In this document: piece by piece, positions 19,197 to 26,980 of the stretch
Position numbering within the stretch: position 1 is the stretch's first letter
How the letters are laid out: each line of letters opens with the position of its first letter
Source of the DNA: Candidatus Omnitrophica bacterium CG1_02_40_15
Lineage (GTDB): Bacteria; Omnitrophota; Gorgyraeia; Gorgyraeales; Gorgyraeaceae
Reading direction: 5' to 3'
Length of the DNA: 26,980 nt
NCBI GenBank assembly: GCA_001871815.1
Contig: MNVP01000042.1
Coordinates: forward strand, 1 to 26,980
The notes under the pieces: model-generated
Databases searched by the model: none
What the model was told of the DNA's origin: nothing
Seen by the model: only the letters and a program-made list of their open reading frames with translations
Position numbers and translations under genes: made by a program

Positions 19197-21638
19197 AATA
19201 TGCCAAAACAAGAAAAGTATGATGCAACTACTATACAAGTATTAGAAGGGGTAGATGCGGTAAGGAAACGCCCTGCCATGTATATAGGCGACATATCTAC
19301 GCGGGGGCTTCATCACCTTGCATATGAAGTAGTGGACAATTCTGTTGACGAGGCAATGGCAGGCTATTGCAAAAATATCATCGTGACTGTGCATGTAGAT
19401 AATAGCGTTACAGTAGCAGATGATGGCCGCGGGATACCTGTGGATATGCACAAGGGCGAGAAAAAACCCGCTGTTGAAGTGGTGCTTACAATGCTTCACG
19501 CGGGAGGCAAGTTTGATCACCGCTCTTATAAGGTATCAGGAGGCTTGCACGGCGTTGGCGTAAGCGTTGTAAACGCGCTCAGTGAATGGCTTGAAGTAGA
19601 GGTAAAAAGAGACGGTAAGGTTCATCACCAGGAATATGAAAAAGGCAGAACCGCTTCAAAGCTTACAGTGGTGGGCAAGGCAAAAACAACAGGTACAACT
19701 GTTACGTTCAAAGCAGACAAGGAAATATTTGTTAACTGCCCTATAGAGTATTCTTATGAAACTCTTTCCAACCGGCTCAGAGAGCTCGCGTTTTTAAACA
19801 AAGGCCTCAAGATCAAAATAATAGACGAGCGGTCTGACAAAGAAAACGAGTTTCAATTTGAAGGCGGCATCGTATCGTTTGTAGAATATCTTAATAAAAA
19901 CAAAGAAACGCTTCACAAAAAGGTTATTTATTTTGAAAGCGCTAAGGATGGTGTTGCATGTGAAATAGCCCTTCAGTATAATAACGGCTATTCTGAAAAT
20001 ATATTTTCATTTGTCAATAATATCAATACAATCGAAGGCGGTACTCATCTGAGCGGTTTTAAGTCGGCCCTTACAAGGGTTGTGAATCAATATTGTAAAA
20101 ATAAAAAGATGTTGAAAGAATCAGACATAGCTATCTCAGGCGAGGATATAAGAGAAGGCCTGACAGTTGTTATAAGTATAAAAGTGCCTAATCCGCAGTT
20201 TGAAGGCCAGACAAAAACAAAACTTGGCAACAGTGAAGTAGAAGGCATTGTTTCTTCTATTGTTAACGATTCTTTAGGGGCGTATTTTGAAGAAAACCCG
20301 TCAGTCGCAAACAAGGCTATTGAAAAGGCTATCCTCGCGGCCAGGGCAAGAGAAGCTGCCAGAAAAGCAAGGGAGCTTACTAGGCGTAAAGGCGCTCTGG
20401 ATTCCATGGCGTTGCCAGGAAAGCTTTCTGATTGCTCTGAAACAGATCCTGTTATCTGCGAGATTTATATAGTTGAAGGAGACTCGGCAGGCGGCTCTTC
20501 AAGGCAGGGCAGGGACAGAAGGTTTCAAGCAATCCTGCCCATAAAAGGAAAGATTCTTAATGTTGAGAAAGCAAGGTTAGACAAAGTGCTGTCTAACGAA
20601 GAAATCAGGACTATTATAAGCGCTCTTGGCGCAGGCATAGGCGAGGAATTCGACCTTTTAAAGTTAAGGTACCATAAGATTATACTTATGGCTGATGCTG
20701 ACGTAGATGGTTCGCATATTAGGACCCTGCTTCTAACGCTTTTCTTTAGGCATATGCAGCCATTGATAGAAAAAGGCCATATATACATTGCCCAACCGCC
20801 TCTTTATAAGGTAAAAAGAGGCAAGCGCGAGGAATATATAGAAACAGAAAAAAAGATGAATGAGTTTTTATTTGAATTAGGCACAGAAGGCCTGACTCTT
20901 ATGCGCAATAGCGACAAAAAGAATTTTAGCGCTAATTCACTAAAAGAGCTTTTGCAGTTAGTATTAGAATACGATAAACTATCTTCATCAATAGTTAAAC
21001 GTGGAGCAGAATTATCAAAATATCTATGTTTTAGACATCCAAAGACCAAAAAACTACCACTTTTTATGGTCAAAGTGGAGGAAGAAGCTCATTTTTTCTA
21101 TGATGATGAGGAGCTAGCAAAAGCAGTATCCAAAAGAGAAAAAGAACTTGGCAAAGATGTTGAAATAGATGAAAAAGCGCTTAATGTTATAGAATTTTAT
21201 GGCGCAAGAGACATGGAAAAGGTGATAGATAAAATAGAGAAATTAGGTTTTGACATTTTAGAAGAGTGCGCTGTAACAGTAGATAAGAAAGACAAAAAAG
21301 AAAAGGAAAAGGATAAGGAAAAGAAAAAACCATATAAAATAACGTCAGAAGAACATGATGCAAAAGAACTTGGCACATTAAAAGAATGCCTTAATTACGT
21401 TAGAGAAATCGCCAAGAAAGGCCTTGCCATACAAAGATACAAAGGCCTTGGGGAAATGAATCCAGAACAGCTCTGGGAAACTACGATGAATCCTGAAACT
21501 CGCACGCTCTTAAAAGTTACTATGGAAGATGCGGTTGAGGCAAACGAGATGTTTACAGTTCTTATGGGCGATGCTGTTGAGCCAAGAAGAGCTTTTATAG
21601 AAAAGCACGCGTTGGAAGTTAGGAATTTGGACATATAA
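19188..21638 (+). CDS. gyrB: DNA gyrase subunit B
   Basis: An ATPase subunit of DNA gyrase, 816 aa from GTG (812 from the ATG at 19200). The GHKL ATPase region has EVVDNSVDEAMAGY, VADDGRGIPVD and SGGLHGVGVSVVNAL. The Toprim domain has YIVEGDSAGGSSRQGRDRRF and the metal-binding DADVDG. The C terminus has QRYKGLGEMNPEQLWET. An insertion of about 170 aa, as in E. coli GyrB, splits the Toprim region and contains a highly charged lysine/glutamate stretch (KKDKKEKEKDKEKKK). The N-terminal residues MLIN would be encoded by the repeat boundary if GTG is used. It precedes gyrA. Confidence 0.97.
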   Translation: MLINMPKQEKYDATTIQVLEGVDAVRKRPAMYIGDISTRGLHHLAYEVVDNSVDEAMAGYCKNIIVTVHVDNSVTVADDGRGIPVDMHKGEKKPAVEVVLTMLHAGGKFDHRSYKVSGGLHGVGVSVVNALSEWLEVEVKRDGKVHHQEYEKGRTASKLTVVGKAKTTGTTVTFKADKEIFVNCPIEYSYETLSNRLRELAFLNKGLKIKIIDERSDKENEFQFEGGIVSFVEYLNKNKETLHKKVIYFESAKDGVACEIALQYNNGYSENIFSFVNNINTIEGGTHLSGFKSALTRVVNQYCKNKKMLKESDIAISGEDIREGLTVVISIKVPNPQFEGQTKTKLGNSEVEGIVSSIVNDSLGAYFEENPSVANKAIEKAILAARAREAARKARELTRRKGALDSMALPGKLSDCSETDPVICEIYIVEGDSAGGSSRQGRDRRFQAILPIKGKILNVEKARLDKVLSNEEIRTIISALGAGIGEEFDLLKLRYHKIILMADADVDGSHIRTLLLTLFFRHMQPLIEKGHIYIAQPPLYKVKRGKREEYIETEKKMNEFLFELGTEGLTLMRNSDKKNFSANSLKELLQLVLEYDKLSSSIVKRGAELSKYLCFRHPKTKKLPLFMVKVEEEAHFFYDDEELAKAVSKREKELGKDVEIDEKALNVIEFYGARDMEKVIDKIEKLGFDILEECAVTVDKKDKKEKEKDKEKKKPYKITSEEHDAKELGTLKECLNYVREIAKKGLAIQRYKGLGEMNPEQLWETTMNPETRTLLKVTMEDAVEANEMFTVLMGDAVEPRRAFIEKHALEVRNLDI

Positions 21639-21712
21639 ATGTTGGTGAAAGGTTAAAGGTGACAGGTTTAAGGTGGCGCATTCACCGTTCACCTTGCACT
21701 TTTAACCAACAT
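21639..21712. repeat. ATGTTGGT palindrome between gyrB and gyrA
   Basis: ATGTTGGT and ACCAACAT close a hairpin whose arms contain AGGTTAAAGGTGACAGG and GTTCACC/GTGCACTT-type complements. It directly follows the gyrB stop and ends about 20 bases before gyrA. Confidence 0.7.
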
Positions 21713-21731
21713 CGCAAGCAAGGAAAGTAAG

Positions 21732-24700
21732 ATGTACGCTCAAAACGAAAAATTAACCCCTGTTTACATTGAAGACGAGATGAAAGCCTCGTATATAAGT
21801 TACGCAATGAGCGTAATTGTAGGAAGGGCCCTGCCTGATGTGCGCGATGGCTTAAAGCCTGTGCATAGAAGGATTTTGTATGCGATGAAGGATCTTGGTT
21901 TGGAGCATACAAAACCTTACAAGAAATGCGCAAGGATTACTGGCGAGATTTTGGGAAAATATCATCCTCACGGTGATATGGCTGTATACGATTCTCTTGT
22001 TAGGATGGTACAGGATTTTTCTCTTAGGTATCCTTTAATAGACGGCCAGGGAAATTTTGGCTGTTTTACAAAAGATACTGAAGTGCAGCTTACTGATGGC
22101 AGAACGCTTAATTTCAGCCGGCTTATCAAAGAAACCAGAAAGGGAAAGAAGAATTACACTTTTACCTTTAATCATGTTACGCAAAAGATAGAAGTAGCAG
22201 AGATTAAAAAACCGAGGTTGACCAGAAAAAAAGCAAAAATAATCAAGGTTATCTTAGACAATAATAAAGAGGTCAAATGCACATTAGACCATCCTTTTAT
22301 GTTAAGGGATGGGACATATAAGAACGCAAAAGATCTAAAGCCAGGAGATTCATTAATGCCAGTATATGCAAAGTGTTATGATGGCAAAGATGACTTAAAC
22401 CTGAAAGGATATGGGATAATTTACCAGCCAATGAAAAATAGCTGGGAATTTGTTCACCATTTATCAGATGCATGGAATTTAACTAAAGGAATTTACGAGA
22501 AGTGCGCGGGCAAGATACGTCACCACAGAGATTTTAATAAACTAAACAATAACCCTGATAATATTAAAAGAATCCAGTGGAGAGATCATTGGACTCTTCA
22601 TAAAGAGATTACCAGTTGGCGGCATAAAAATGACGCCGAATATGTTAAACACCTTGCGGATGGAAGAGAGAAATTTTGGGCAGATCGTAAAAATCGCCAG
22701 CGTGCATCAAAGGTTCGTTCAGAGTGGAATAAAAGAATGTGGCATGATCCTGTTTACCGGAAAAAAATGAGGGAAGTTCTTAAAAAGGCATGGGATGATC
22801 CTGACTATCGTAATAGAATGGCAGAGTTATCAAGCAAAAATTTAAAAAAACGGTGGGAAAGAGAAGATTTTCGCAATTTATTGAGTCGTTTAAAATCAAA
22901 AGAGCTTAAAAAGAAATGGCAGGATAAGCAATATAGAGATTTTATCGCGGCAATTACCCGAAAAACATCATTACGGCTTTGGGCAGACCCAAAACATCGT
23001 GAATATATTTCAAGGTTAAATAAAGAACGTTGGCAGGATGCCGATTACCGAAAAGAGCAAACCAACAGGATTAAGAAACTATGGCAAAATCCTTTGTATC
23101 GGGCGAAATTTCCTTCAAGCCATTTTAGGGAAATGGCAAAGAAATTATGGGAAGATCCTGCTATGCGAGATTTCCACAGAAAAAAAGCTATGAGCCAATG
23201 GCAGGACAAAAAATTCGCCAGCAAAGTCATAGAGTGCGTAAGGAGAAACAATAGGCTACGGTTAGAGAAAAACCCGAATTTGATGAAGGAATTAACCGAG
23301 AGAGCAAAGGTTTCGCTAAAAGCAAAATGGCAGAATCCATTATATAAGGAAAAGGTTATCAAGAGCAAGATATTGAGCTTTGTGGACAGCCTATTAAAAA
23401 CACACAAACTGGTTACCCCGGAAGTCTATGAGAGCAAAAGAACTAATAACGGATTGCCTAATGTTCAAAACGCCTTAAATTATTTTTCAGATTTTCAAGA
23501 AATAATCGATACAGCAAAAACAAAACATAATCATAAAGTAAAAGCGATAGAATTTCTTGCAAAAAGAGAAGATGTCTATGATCTGACAATCGAGGAGACA
23601 CATAATTTTGCTCTGGCAAGCGGCATTTTCGTTCATAATTCAGTTGATGGAGATGCCCCAGCAGCCATGAGATATACAGAAGCAAGGATGGCAGCTATAG
23701 CAGACGAACTGATCGCAGATATAGACAAGGACACAGTAAAATTTATGCCTAATTTTGATGAGACGCTTGAAGAACCAACTGTGTTGCCGGCCAGGCTTCC
23801 TAATCTGCTTGTAAACGGCTCAAGCGGTATTGCTGTTGGCATGGCGACAAATATTCCGCCTCATAACTTGAATGAGATTATAGATGCGATTGTAGAGGTT
23901 ATAAATAATCCAGAGGTTCTGATAAAGGACCTCATGAAGATTGTGAAGGGCCCTGATTTTCCGACAGCTGGGATAATTTGCGGCAGAGAAGGCATAAAAA
24001 GCGCTTATGAAACAGGCAGGGGGCTTTTAAAGATTCACGCAAGGGCAAACATAGAGCAGCAAAAATCAGGCAAGGAATCCATAATAGTAACTCAGATACC
24101 TTACCAGGTGAACAAGTCAAAGCTCATTGAAAATATTGCCGCATTGGTCCAGGATAAAAAGATAGAGGGTATTTCTGATATCAGGGATGAATCTGACAGA
24201 GAAGGCATGAGGATTGTTGTAGAGGTAAAACGCGACCAGAATGCAGAGATAATATTGAACCAGCTTTATAAGCATACCCAGATGGAAGAAAGCTTCGGCA
24301 TTATCATGCTTGCCCTGGTTGACAATAAGCCAAAGGTCTTGAATTTAAAAGAAATGCTAGAGGCGTATATTAAACACAGGCAGGAGATTGTAAAAAGAAG
24401 GACTCAATTTGAACTGAATAAGGCTGAAAAAAGAGCCCATATATTAGAAGGCCTTAAGATAGCGATAGAGCATCTCAACCAGATAATAAAGACAATAAGG
24501 GAATCCAAAGACCCTAAGGTCGCCCAATCGGCATTGATGAAAAATTTTGAGTTAAGCGAGGCGCAGGCGCAGGCAATATTAGAAATGCAGTTACAGCGCT
24601 TGACAGCCCTTGAAAGAGATAAGATAGAAAATGAATATCTTGAGCTTATAAAAAAGATAGAGATGTATAAAGCGATACTGAAAAGCGAAAAAAGGATTTT

Positions 24701-25766
24701 AGAAATAGTAAAAGATGAGGCATTGGAATTAAAGAAAAAATACGGGGATGAGCGCAGGACAGATATAGTCGGTAAAGTAGAAGACATAGAGATAGAGGAT
24801 TTAATCAAAGAAGAGGACATGGTCATTACTATAAGCCATGCAGGGTATTTAAAGCGCCTGCCGGTGAGTTCTTACAGGAGGCAAAGAAGAGGAGGCGTAG
24901 GCGTCACAGGCATTGATATGAAAGAGGAGGATTTCGTAGAGCATCTTTTTATAGCCTCTACCCATGAATATATATTATTTTTCACAAATAAAGGAAGAGC
25001 GCACTGGCTGAAGGTTTATGAAATTCCGCAAGCAAGCCGCGCCGCTAGAGGAAAAGCGGTTATAAATCTTCTGCAGCTTGAACAAGGAGAGGCTATATCT
25101 TCTTATGTGCGCGTAAAGGAATTTAAAGAAGGAAAATTCCTTGTCATGGCCACGAAAAATGGCCTTATAAAAAAGACAAATCTCATGGCTTATTCGAACC
25201 CAAGAAAAGGCGGCATCATAGGTATTACTGTTGAGAAAGACGATGAGCTTATAAAGGTTAAATGGACAGAAGGCAACCATGATATATTTATCGCTACAGA
25301 GCAGGGCAAGGCCATACGGTTTTCTGAATCGCAGGTGAGGGATATGGGCCGCTCTGCGATGGGCGTAAGAGGCATAAGGCTTGGGAAGAAGGACAGGGTA
25401 ATTGCCATGGAGATAGTGGTGCCTACAGCAACAGTGTTGACTGTTACTTCGCAGGGTTTTGCCAAGCGCACTTCAGCGGAAGAATACAGAAAGCAGTCCA
25501 GAGGCGGCAAAGGCATAAAGAATGTAAATGTTACAAAGAAAAATGGAGTTGCAGTGGGCCTTAAGATGGTTAACGAAGATGATGAATTAATGGTTATTAC
25601 AGGGAAAGGCATGATAGTCCGTTGCCCTGTTAAGGATATACGCGCCACAGGCCGCAATGCCCAAGGTGTACGCATAATAAAACTTGACTCAGGAGACGGA
25701 GTTGCATCTATTGCCCGCGTATCGCCTGAAGAACGAGAAGAAAACCAAACCCAAGCAGAAGCATAG
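21732..25766 (+). CDS. gyrA: DNA gyrase subunit A containing an HNH intein
   Basis: A 1344-aa precursor; without the 526-aa intein it is 818 aa, the normal GyrA length. The intein sits between GQGNFG (residue 110) and SVDGD. After removal, the active-site tyrosine in AAMRYTEA falls at position 122, as in E. coli GyrA. Downstream are the coiled-coil tower and the C-terminal beta-pinwheel with the GyrA box QRRGGVGV. ATG 21732 is preceded by AAGGAAAG. Together with GyrB it forms the supercoiling tetramer. Splicing is required for active enzyme; all key intein residues are present. Confidence 0.96.
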   Translation: MYAQNEKLTPVYIEDEMKASYISYAMSVIVGRALPDVRDGLKPVHRRILYAMKDLGLEHTKPYKKCARITGEILGKYHPHGDMAVYDSLVRMVQDFSLRYPLIDGQGNFGCFTKDTEVQLTDGRTLNFSRLIKETRKGKKNYTFTFNHVTQKIEVAEIKKPRLTRKKAKIIKVILDNNKEVKCTLDHPFMLRDGTYKNAKDLKPGDSLMPVYAKCYDGKDDLNLKGYGIIYQPMKNSWEFVHHLSDAWNLTKGIYEKCAGKIRHHRDFNKLNNNPDNIKRIQWRDHWTLHKEITSWRHKNDAEYVKHLADGREKFWADRKNRQRASKVRSEWNKRMWHDPVYRKKMREVLKKAWDDPDYRNRMAELSSKNLKKRWEREDFRNLLSRLKSKELKKKWQDKQYRDFIAAITRKTSLRLWADPKHREYISRLNKERWQDADYRKEQTNRIKKLWQNPLYRAKFPSSHFREMAKKLWEDPAMRDFHRKKAMSQWQDKKFASKVIECVRRNNRLRLEKNPNLMKELTERAKVSLKAKWQNPLYKEKVIKSKILSFVDSLLKTHKLVTPEVYESKRTNNGLPNVQNALNYFSDFQEIIDTAKTKHNHKVKAIEFLAKREDVYDLTIEETHNFALASGIFVHNSVDGDAPAAMRYTEARMAAIADELIADIDKDTVKFMPNFDETLEEPTVLPARLPNLLVNGSSGIAVGMATNIPPHNLNEIIDAIVEVINNPEVLIKDLMKIVKGPDFPTAGIICGREGIKSAYETGRGLLKIHARANIEQQKSGKESIIVTQIPYQVNKSKLIENIAALVQDKKIEGISDIRDESDREGMRIVVEVKRDQNAEIILNQLYKHTQMEESFGIIMLALVDNKPKVLNLKEMLEAYIKHRQEIVKRRTQFELNKAEKRAHILEGLKIAIEHLNQIIKTIRESKDPKVAQSALMKNFELSEAQAQAILEMQLQRLTALERDKIENEYLELIKKIEMYKAILKSEKRILEIVKDEALELKKKYGDERRTDIVGKVEDIEIEDLIKEEDMVITISHAGYLKRLPVSSYRRQRRGGVGVTGIDMKEEDFVEHLFIASTHEYILFFTNKGRAHWLKVYEIPQASRAARGKAVINLLQLEQGEAISSYVRVKEFKEGKFLVMATKNGLIKKTNLMAYSNPRKGGIIGITVEKDDELIKVKWTEGNHDIFIATEQGKAIRFSESQVRDMGRSAMGVRGIRLGKKDRVIAMEIVVPTATVLTVTSQGFAKRTSAEEYRKQSRGGKGIKNVNVTKKNGVAVGLKMVNEDDELMVITGKGMIVRCPVKDIRATGRNAQGVRIIKLDSGDGVASIARVSPEEREENQTQAEA
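22062..23639 (+). mobile_element. GyrA intein with HNH homing endonuclease and tandem W-repeats
   Basis: The 526-residue intein starts with Cys (CFTKDTEVQL, block A), carries block B CTLDHPFM with the TxxH histidine, and ends with DVYDLTIEETHNFALASGIFVHN (blocks F and G) before Ser+1, so splicing looks intact. The insert has a motif of the HNH nuclease type: HH at 22521-22526, then FNKLNNNPDNIKRI. It is followed by about 230 residues of 17- to 22-residue repeats with the pattern W-x-D/N-P-x-Y-R, which resemble modular DNA-binding repeats of homing endonucleases. LAGLIDADG motifs are absent. Confidence 0.93.
22677..23360 (+). repeat. Tandem W-x-D-P-x-Y-R repeats in the intein
   Basis: Tryptophans start at 22677, 22740, 22791, 22854, 22917, 22980, 23031, 23082, 23148, 23199 and 23328. 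Spacings are 21, 17, 21, 21, 21, 17, 17, 22, 17 and 43 residues; the 43 includes one degenerate unit (LEKNPN). Units typically read W(A/D/Q/E)DPxYR followed by a basic helix ending KK(L/R/K). The 17/21 alternation differs by one helical turn. Confidence 0.85.
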
Positions 25767-25780
25767 CCTAAAATGTTTAC

Positions 25781-25858
25781 GTCCCTATCGTCTAGCCTGG
25801 TCTAGGACATCAGATTTTCGATCTGACGACCGGGGTTCAAATCCCCGTGGGGACGCCA
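25781..25858 (+). tRNA. tRNA-Glu, anticodon TTC, CCA encoded
   Basis: The acceptor stem GTCCCTA pairs with TGGGGAC. The anticodon stem TCAGA/TCTGA encloses TTTTCGA, giving anticodon TTC (glutamate). The T arm is CGGGG-TTCAAAT-CCCCG. The 3' end GCCA includes an encoded CCA. The last 12 bases are repeated at 26935-26946 on the far side of fic. Confidence 0.96.
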
Positions 25859-25864
25859 TCAATT

Positions 25865-25895
25865 CCGGAGCCATATACTAGCTCCGTTTTTATTT
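25865..25895 (+). terminator. Rho-independent terminator after tRNA-Glu
   Basis: CGGAGC (25866-25871) pairs with GCTCCG (25881-25886) around a nine-base loop, followed by TTTTTATTT. It lies seven bases after the tRNA 3' end. It would separate gyrA/tRNA transcription from fic. Confidence 0.8.
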
Positions 25896-25906
25896 ATAGC
25901 TCAAAA

Positions 25907-25975
25907 CCGTGAAATTGACGTATTTTTTATAATTTTTCACGATTATGTTGACAAAAAAGTGAAAAAGTATATAAT
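25907..25975 (+). promoter_or_regulatory. fic promoter with inverted-repeat operators; probable leaderless transcript
   Basis: TTGACA (25948-25953), a 16-base spacer and TATAAT (25970-25975) make a near-perfect promoter. The ATG at 25982 lies where transcription should begin, so the mRNA is probably leaderless. Around it are CGTGAAATT (about 25907-25915), TTTTTCAC (about 25933-25940) and GTGAAAAA (25959-25966). The last two form an inverted repeat spanning the -35, consistent with an operator. Confidence 0.75.
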
Positions 25976-25981
25976 GTAACT

Positions 25982-26869
25982 ATGACAAAAATATTGCATG
26001 TTTTTAATACAATCAATCGTTTAAGAGAGCGGTATTATGCAGCGTCTCTTGGTAAACAGTCGCTTCTAAAATTATTGAGTGAGACAGAGGTTGCTGAGCA
26101 AGTATACAACTCCAACGCCATCGAGAACAGCACTCTTACTCTTGAAGAAACAGAGAAAATTCTTTTGCAAATAAATTTAGATAGATACATAACTGAAAGA
26201 GAAATTTTTGAAGCAAAAAACCTCGCGCGGGTAGTTTCTTATATCGATACAAGAGCCAGAGAACAAGAACTTACTCTTGAGGTTATTCTGTTGCTCCATA
26301 AAATGCTCATAGCGAATATCAGGGACGAAATTGCCGGAAGATTTCGCAAGAGTGGTGAGTGGGTTAGGGTTGCCAACCACATAGCGCCGGACCCGAAAGA
26401 AGTAATTGAAAGATTAGAAAAAATGCTCGCGGGGTATAATGCAAACAGCCATGAAAATATCATAAAACGTATCGCACTACTGCATCTTACTTTTGAACAC
26501 ACCCACCCATTTGTTGATGGCAATGGCCGTATTGGAAGAGTAATAAACAATTATTTGCTTATACGAGAAGGTTTTGTGCCGATAAATATTAAATTTATTG
26601 ATAGAAAAATGTATTACGAAGCGTTTAAGGAGTTTGGCGAAAAAAGGACCACAAAAATTATGGAGGGAATAGTCGGCAAAGCGCTTACGAATAGTTATCA
26701 TAAGAGGCTTGCATATATGGAAGGCGGCCACATCATAACACTTGCTGAGTATGCAAAAAAGCATAAAGTATCACACTCTAATTTAATAAATAAAGCAAAT
26801 CGCCAAACCATAGAAGCCTTTCTTGAAAAAGGCGTTTGGAAGATTGGCATAAGGCAGAATGAAAAATAA
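25982..26869 (+). CDS. fic: Fic family protein (class II) with a C-terminal excisionase-like HTH
   Basis: A 295-aa protein. The Fic active-site motif HPFVDGNGRIGR (about residues 174-185) is complete, which fits nucleotide transfer, usually AMPylation, to a target protein. An N-terminal SNAIEN (about residues 43-48) matches the S/TxxxE(G/N) inhibitory helix of class II Fic proteins. The last 45 residues, LAEYAKKHKVSHSNLINKA then IEAFLEKGVWKIGI, look like the MerR/excisionase-type DNA-binding fold. No Shine-Dalgarno sequence precedes the ATG, which coincides with the expected transcription start. No partner toxin or antitoxin gene is visible nearby. Confidence 0.88.
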   Translation: MTKILHVFNTINRLRERYYAASLGKQSLLKLLSETEVAEQVYNSNAIENSTLTLEETEKILLQINLDRYITEREIFEAKNLARVVSYIDTRAREQELTLEVILLLHKMLIANIRDEIAGRFRKSGEWVRVANHIAPDPKEVIERLEKMLAGYNANSHENIIKRIALLHLTFEHTHPFVDGNGRIGRVINNYLLIREGFVPINIKFIDRKMYYEAFKEFGEKRTTKIMEGIVGKALTNSYHKRLAYMEGGHIITLAEYAKKHKVSHSNLINKANRQTIEAFLEKGVWKIGIRQNEK

Positions 26870-26872
26870 TTC

Positions 26873-26953
26873 ATGAACGAATCAGAAATCAAAGCTGAAT
26901 ATAGAACTGATCTACCAGAATTGAACACATCGGGGTGGGGACGCCACGCTTGA
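26873..26953 (+). pseudogene. Short ORF at the right edge of the fic island, possible fragment of a restriction-subunit-like gene
   Basis: A 26-codon frame (MNESEIKAEYRTDLPELNTSG, then WGRHA) lies just after fic. Its start resembles the N terminus of type I restriction R subunits (pattern MNExxxRxxLIDPxLxxAGWG), but the match is weak. The frame ends a few codons after the 12-bp tRNA-like repeat, as expected if a gene was cut at an attachment site. It has no Shine-Dalgarno sequence. I cannot exclude chance. Confidence 0.3.
26935..26946. other. 12-bp copy of the tRNA-Glu 3' end (possible attR)
   Basis: GTGGGGACGCCA is identical to the last 12 bases of tRNA-Glu (25847-25858), including the CCA. 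The two copies are 1088 bp apart in direct orientation, with fic between. This is the pattern of attachment sites left by tRNA-targeting integrases, but no integrase is in the window. Confidence 0.55.
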
Positions 26954-26980
26954 CCCCCAATAAACAGTAAAATCAATTAC

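Noticed and set aside
20820..21400. Large insertion in GyrB as a possible intein or foreign domain
   Set aside because: It has no intein splice motifs and matches the position and size of the insertion known from E. coli-type GyrB.

Overview
This window appears to be the replication-origin region of a bacterial chromosome. From about 929 to 15759 every recognisable gene lies on the minus strand. From 16040 to 26869 every gene lies on the plus strand. The switch sits at rpmH/dnaA, so transcription diverges from the origin. The order rpmH-rnpA-yidD-yidC-jag-parA-parB on one side and dnaA-dnaN-dciA-gyrB-gyrA on the other is a classical origin neighbourhood. YidC is about 530 aa with a large periplasmic domain, which suggests a diderm. 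Together with a GTP-type PEP carboxykinase, a stand-alone type IV pilin-like protein, an AT-rich genome and very dense palindromic repeats, this fits an uncultivated lineage such as Omnitrophota or another PVC relative. That placement is inference; no rRNA gene is present.

Layout: (1) 1-880, a tRNA-Leu(GAG) with its promoter, a small repeat array abutting its CCA end, and two large nested palindromes. (2) 929-5696, an acyl-CoA ligase, a CstA-type transporter, a pilin-like protein and a CoaB that seems to start at ATT. (3) 5776-10731, pckG, coaC, rpoZ, gmk, yicC and ndk. CoaB and CoaC, usually fused, are separate proteins with PEPCK between them. (4) 10781-15714, parB, parA, a truncated jag, yidC, yidD, rnpA and rpmH, with two parS sites. 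(5) 15760-17601, the dnaA promoter, dnaA and a probable oriC. (6) 17602-25766, dnaN, dciA, gyrB and a gyrA carrying a 526-residue HNH intein. (7) 25781-26980, tRNA-Glu(UUC), a terminator, and a fic gene bracketed by a 12-bp copy of the tRNA 3' end, probably a minimal integrated island.

The most unusual feature is the repeat content. Several gene junctions carry a modular element of up to three consecutive stem-loops. The boundaries are conserved (TGAGGACAT on the left, GTGCTCATT on the right, with AAGTCCGAA and GGGATTAATTCGCAC between hairpins), while the hairpin interiors vary. These elements abut stop and start codons. At gyrB a strong Shine-Dalgarno sequence lies directly on the 5' side of a 16-bp hairpin, and a possible GTG start lies directly on the 3' side. 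Other palindromes sit in frame inside ParA (one) and ParB (two) and add short peptides to these proteins. Further hairpin repeats supply or abut the stop codons of rpoZ, yicC, gmk, ndk, parB and dciA.
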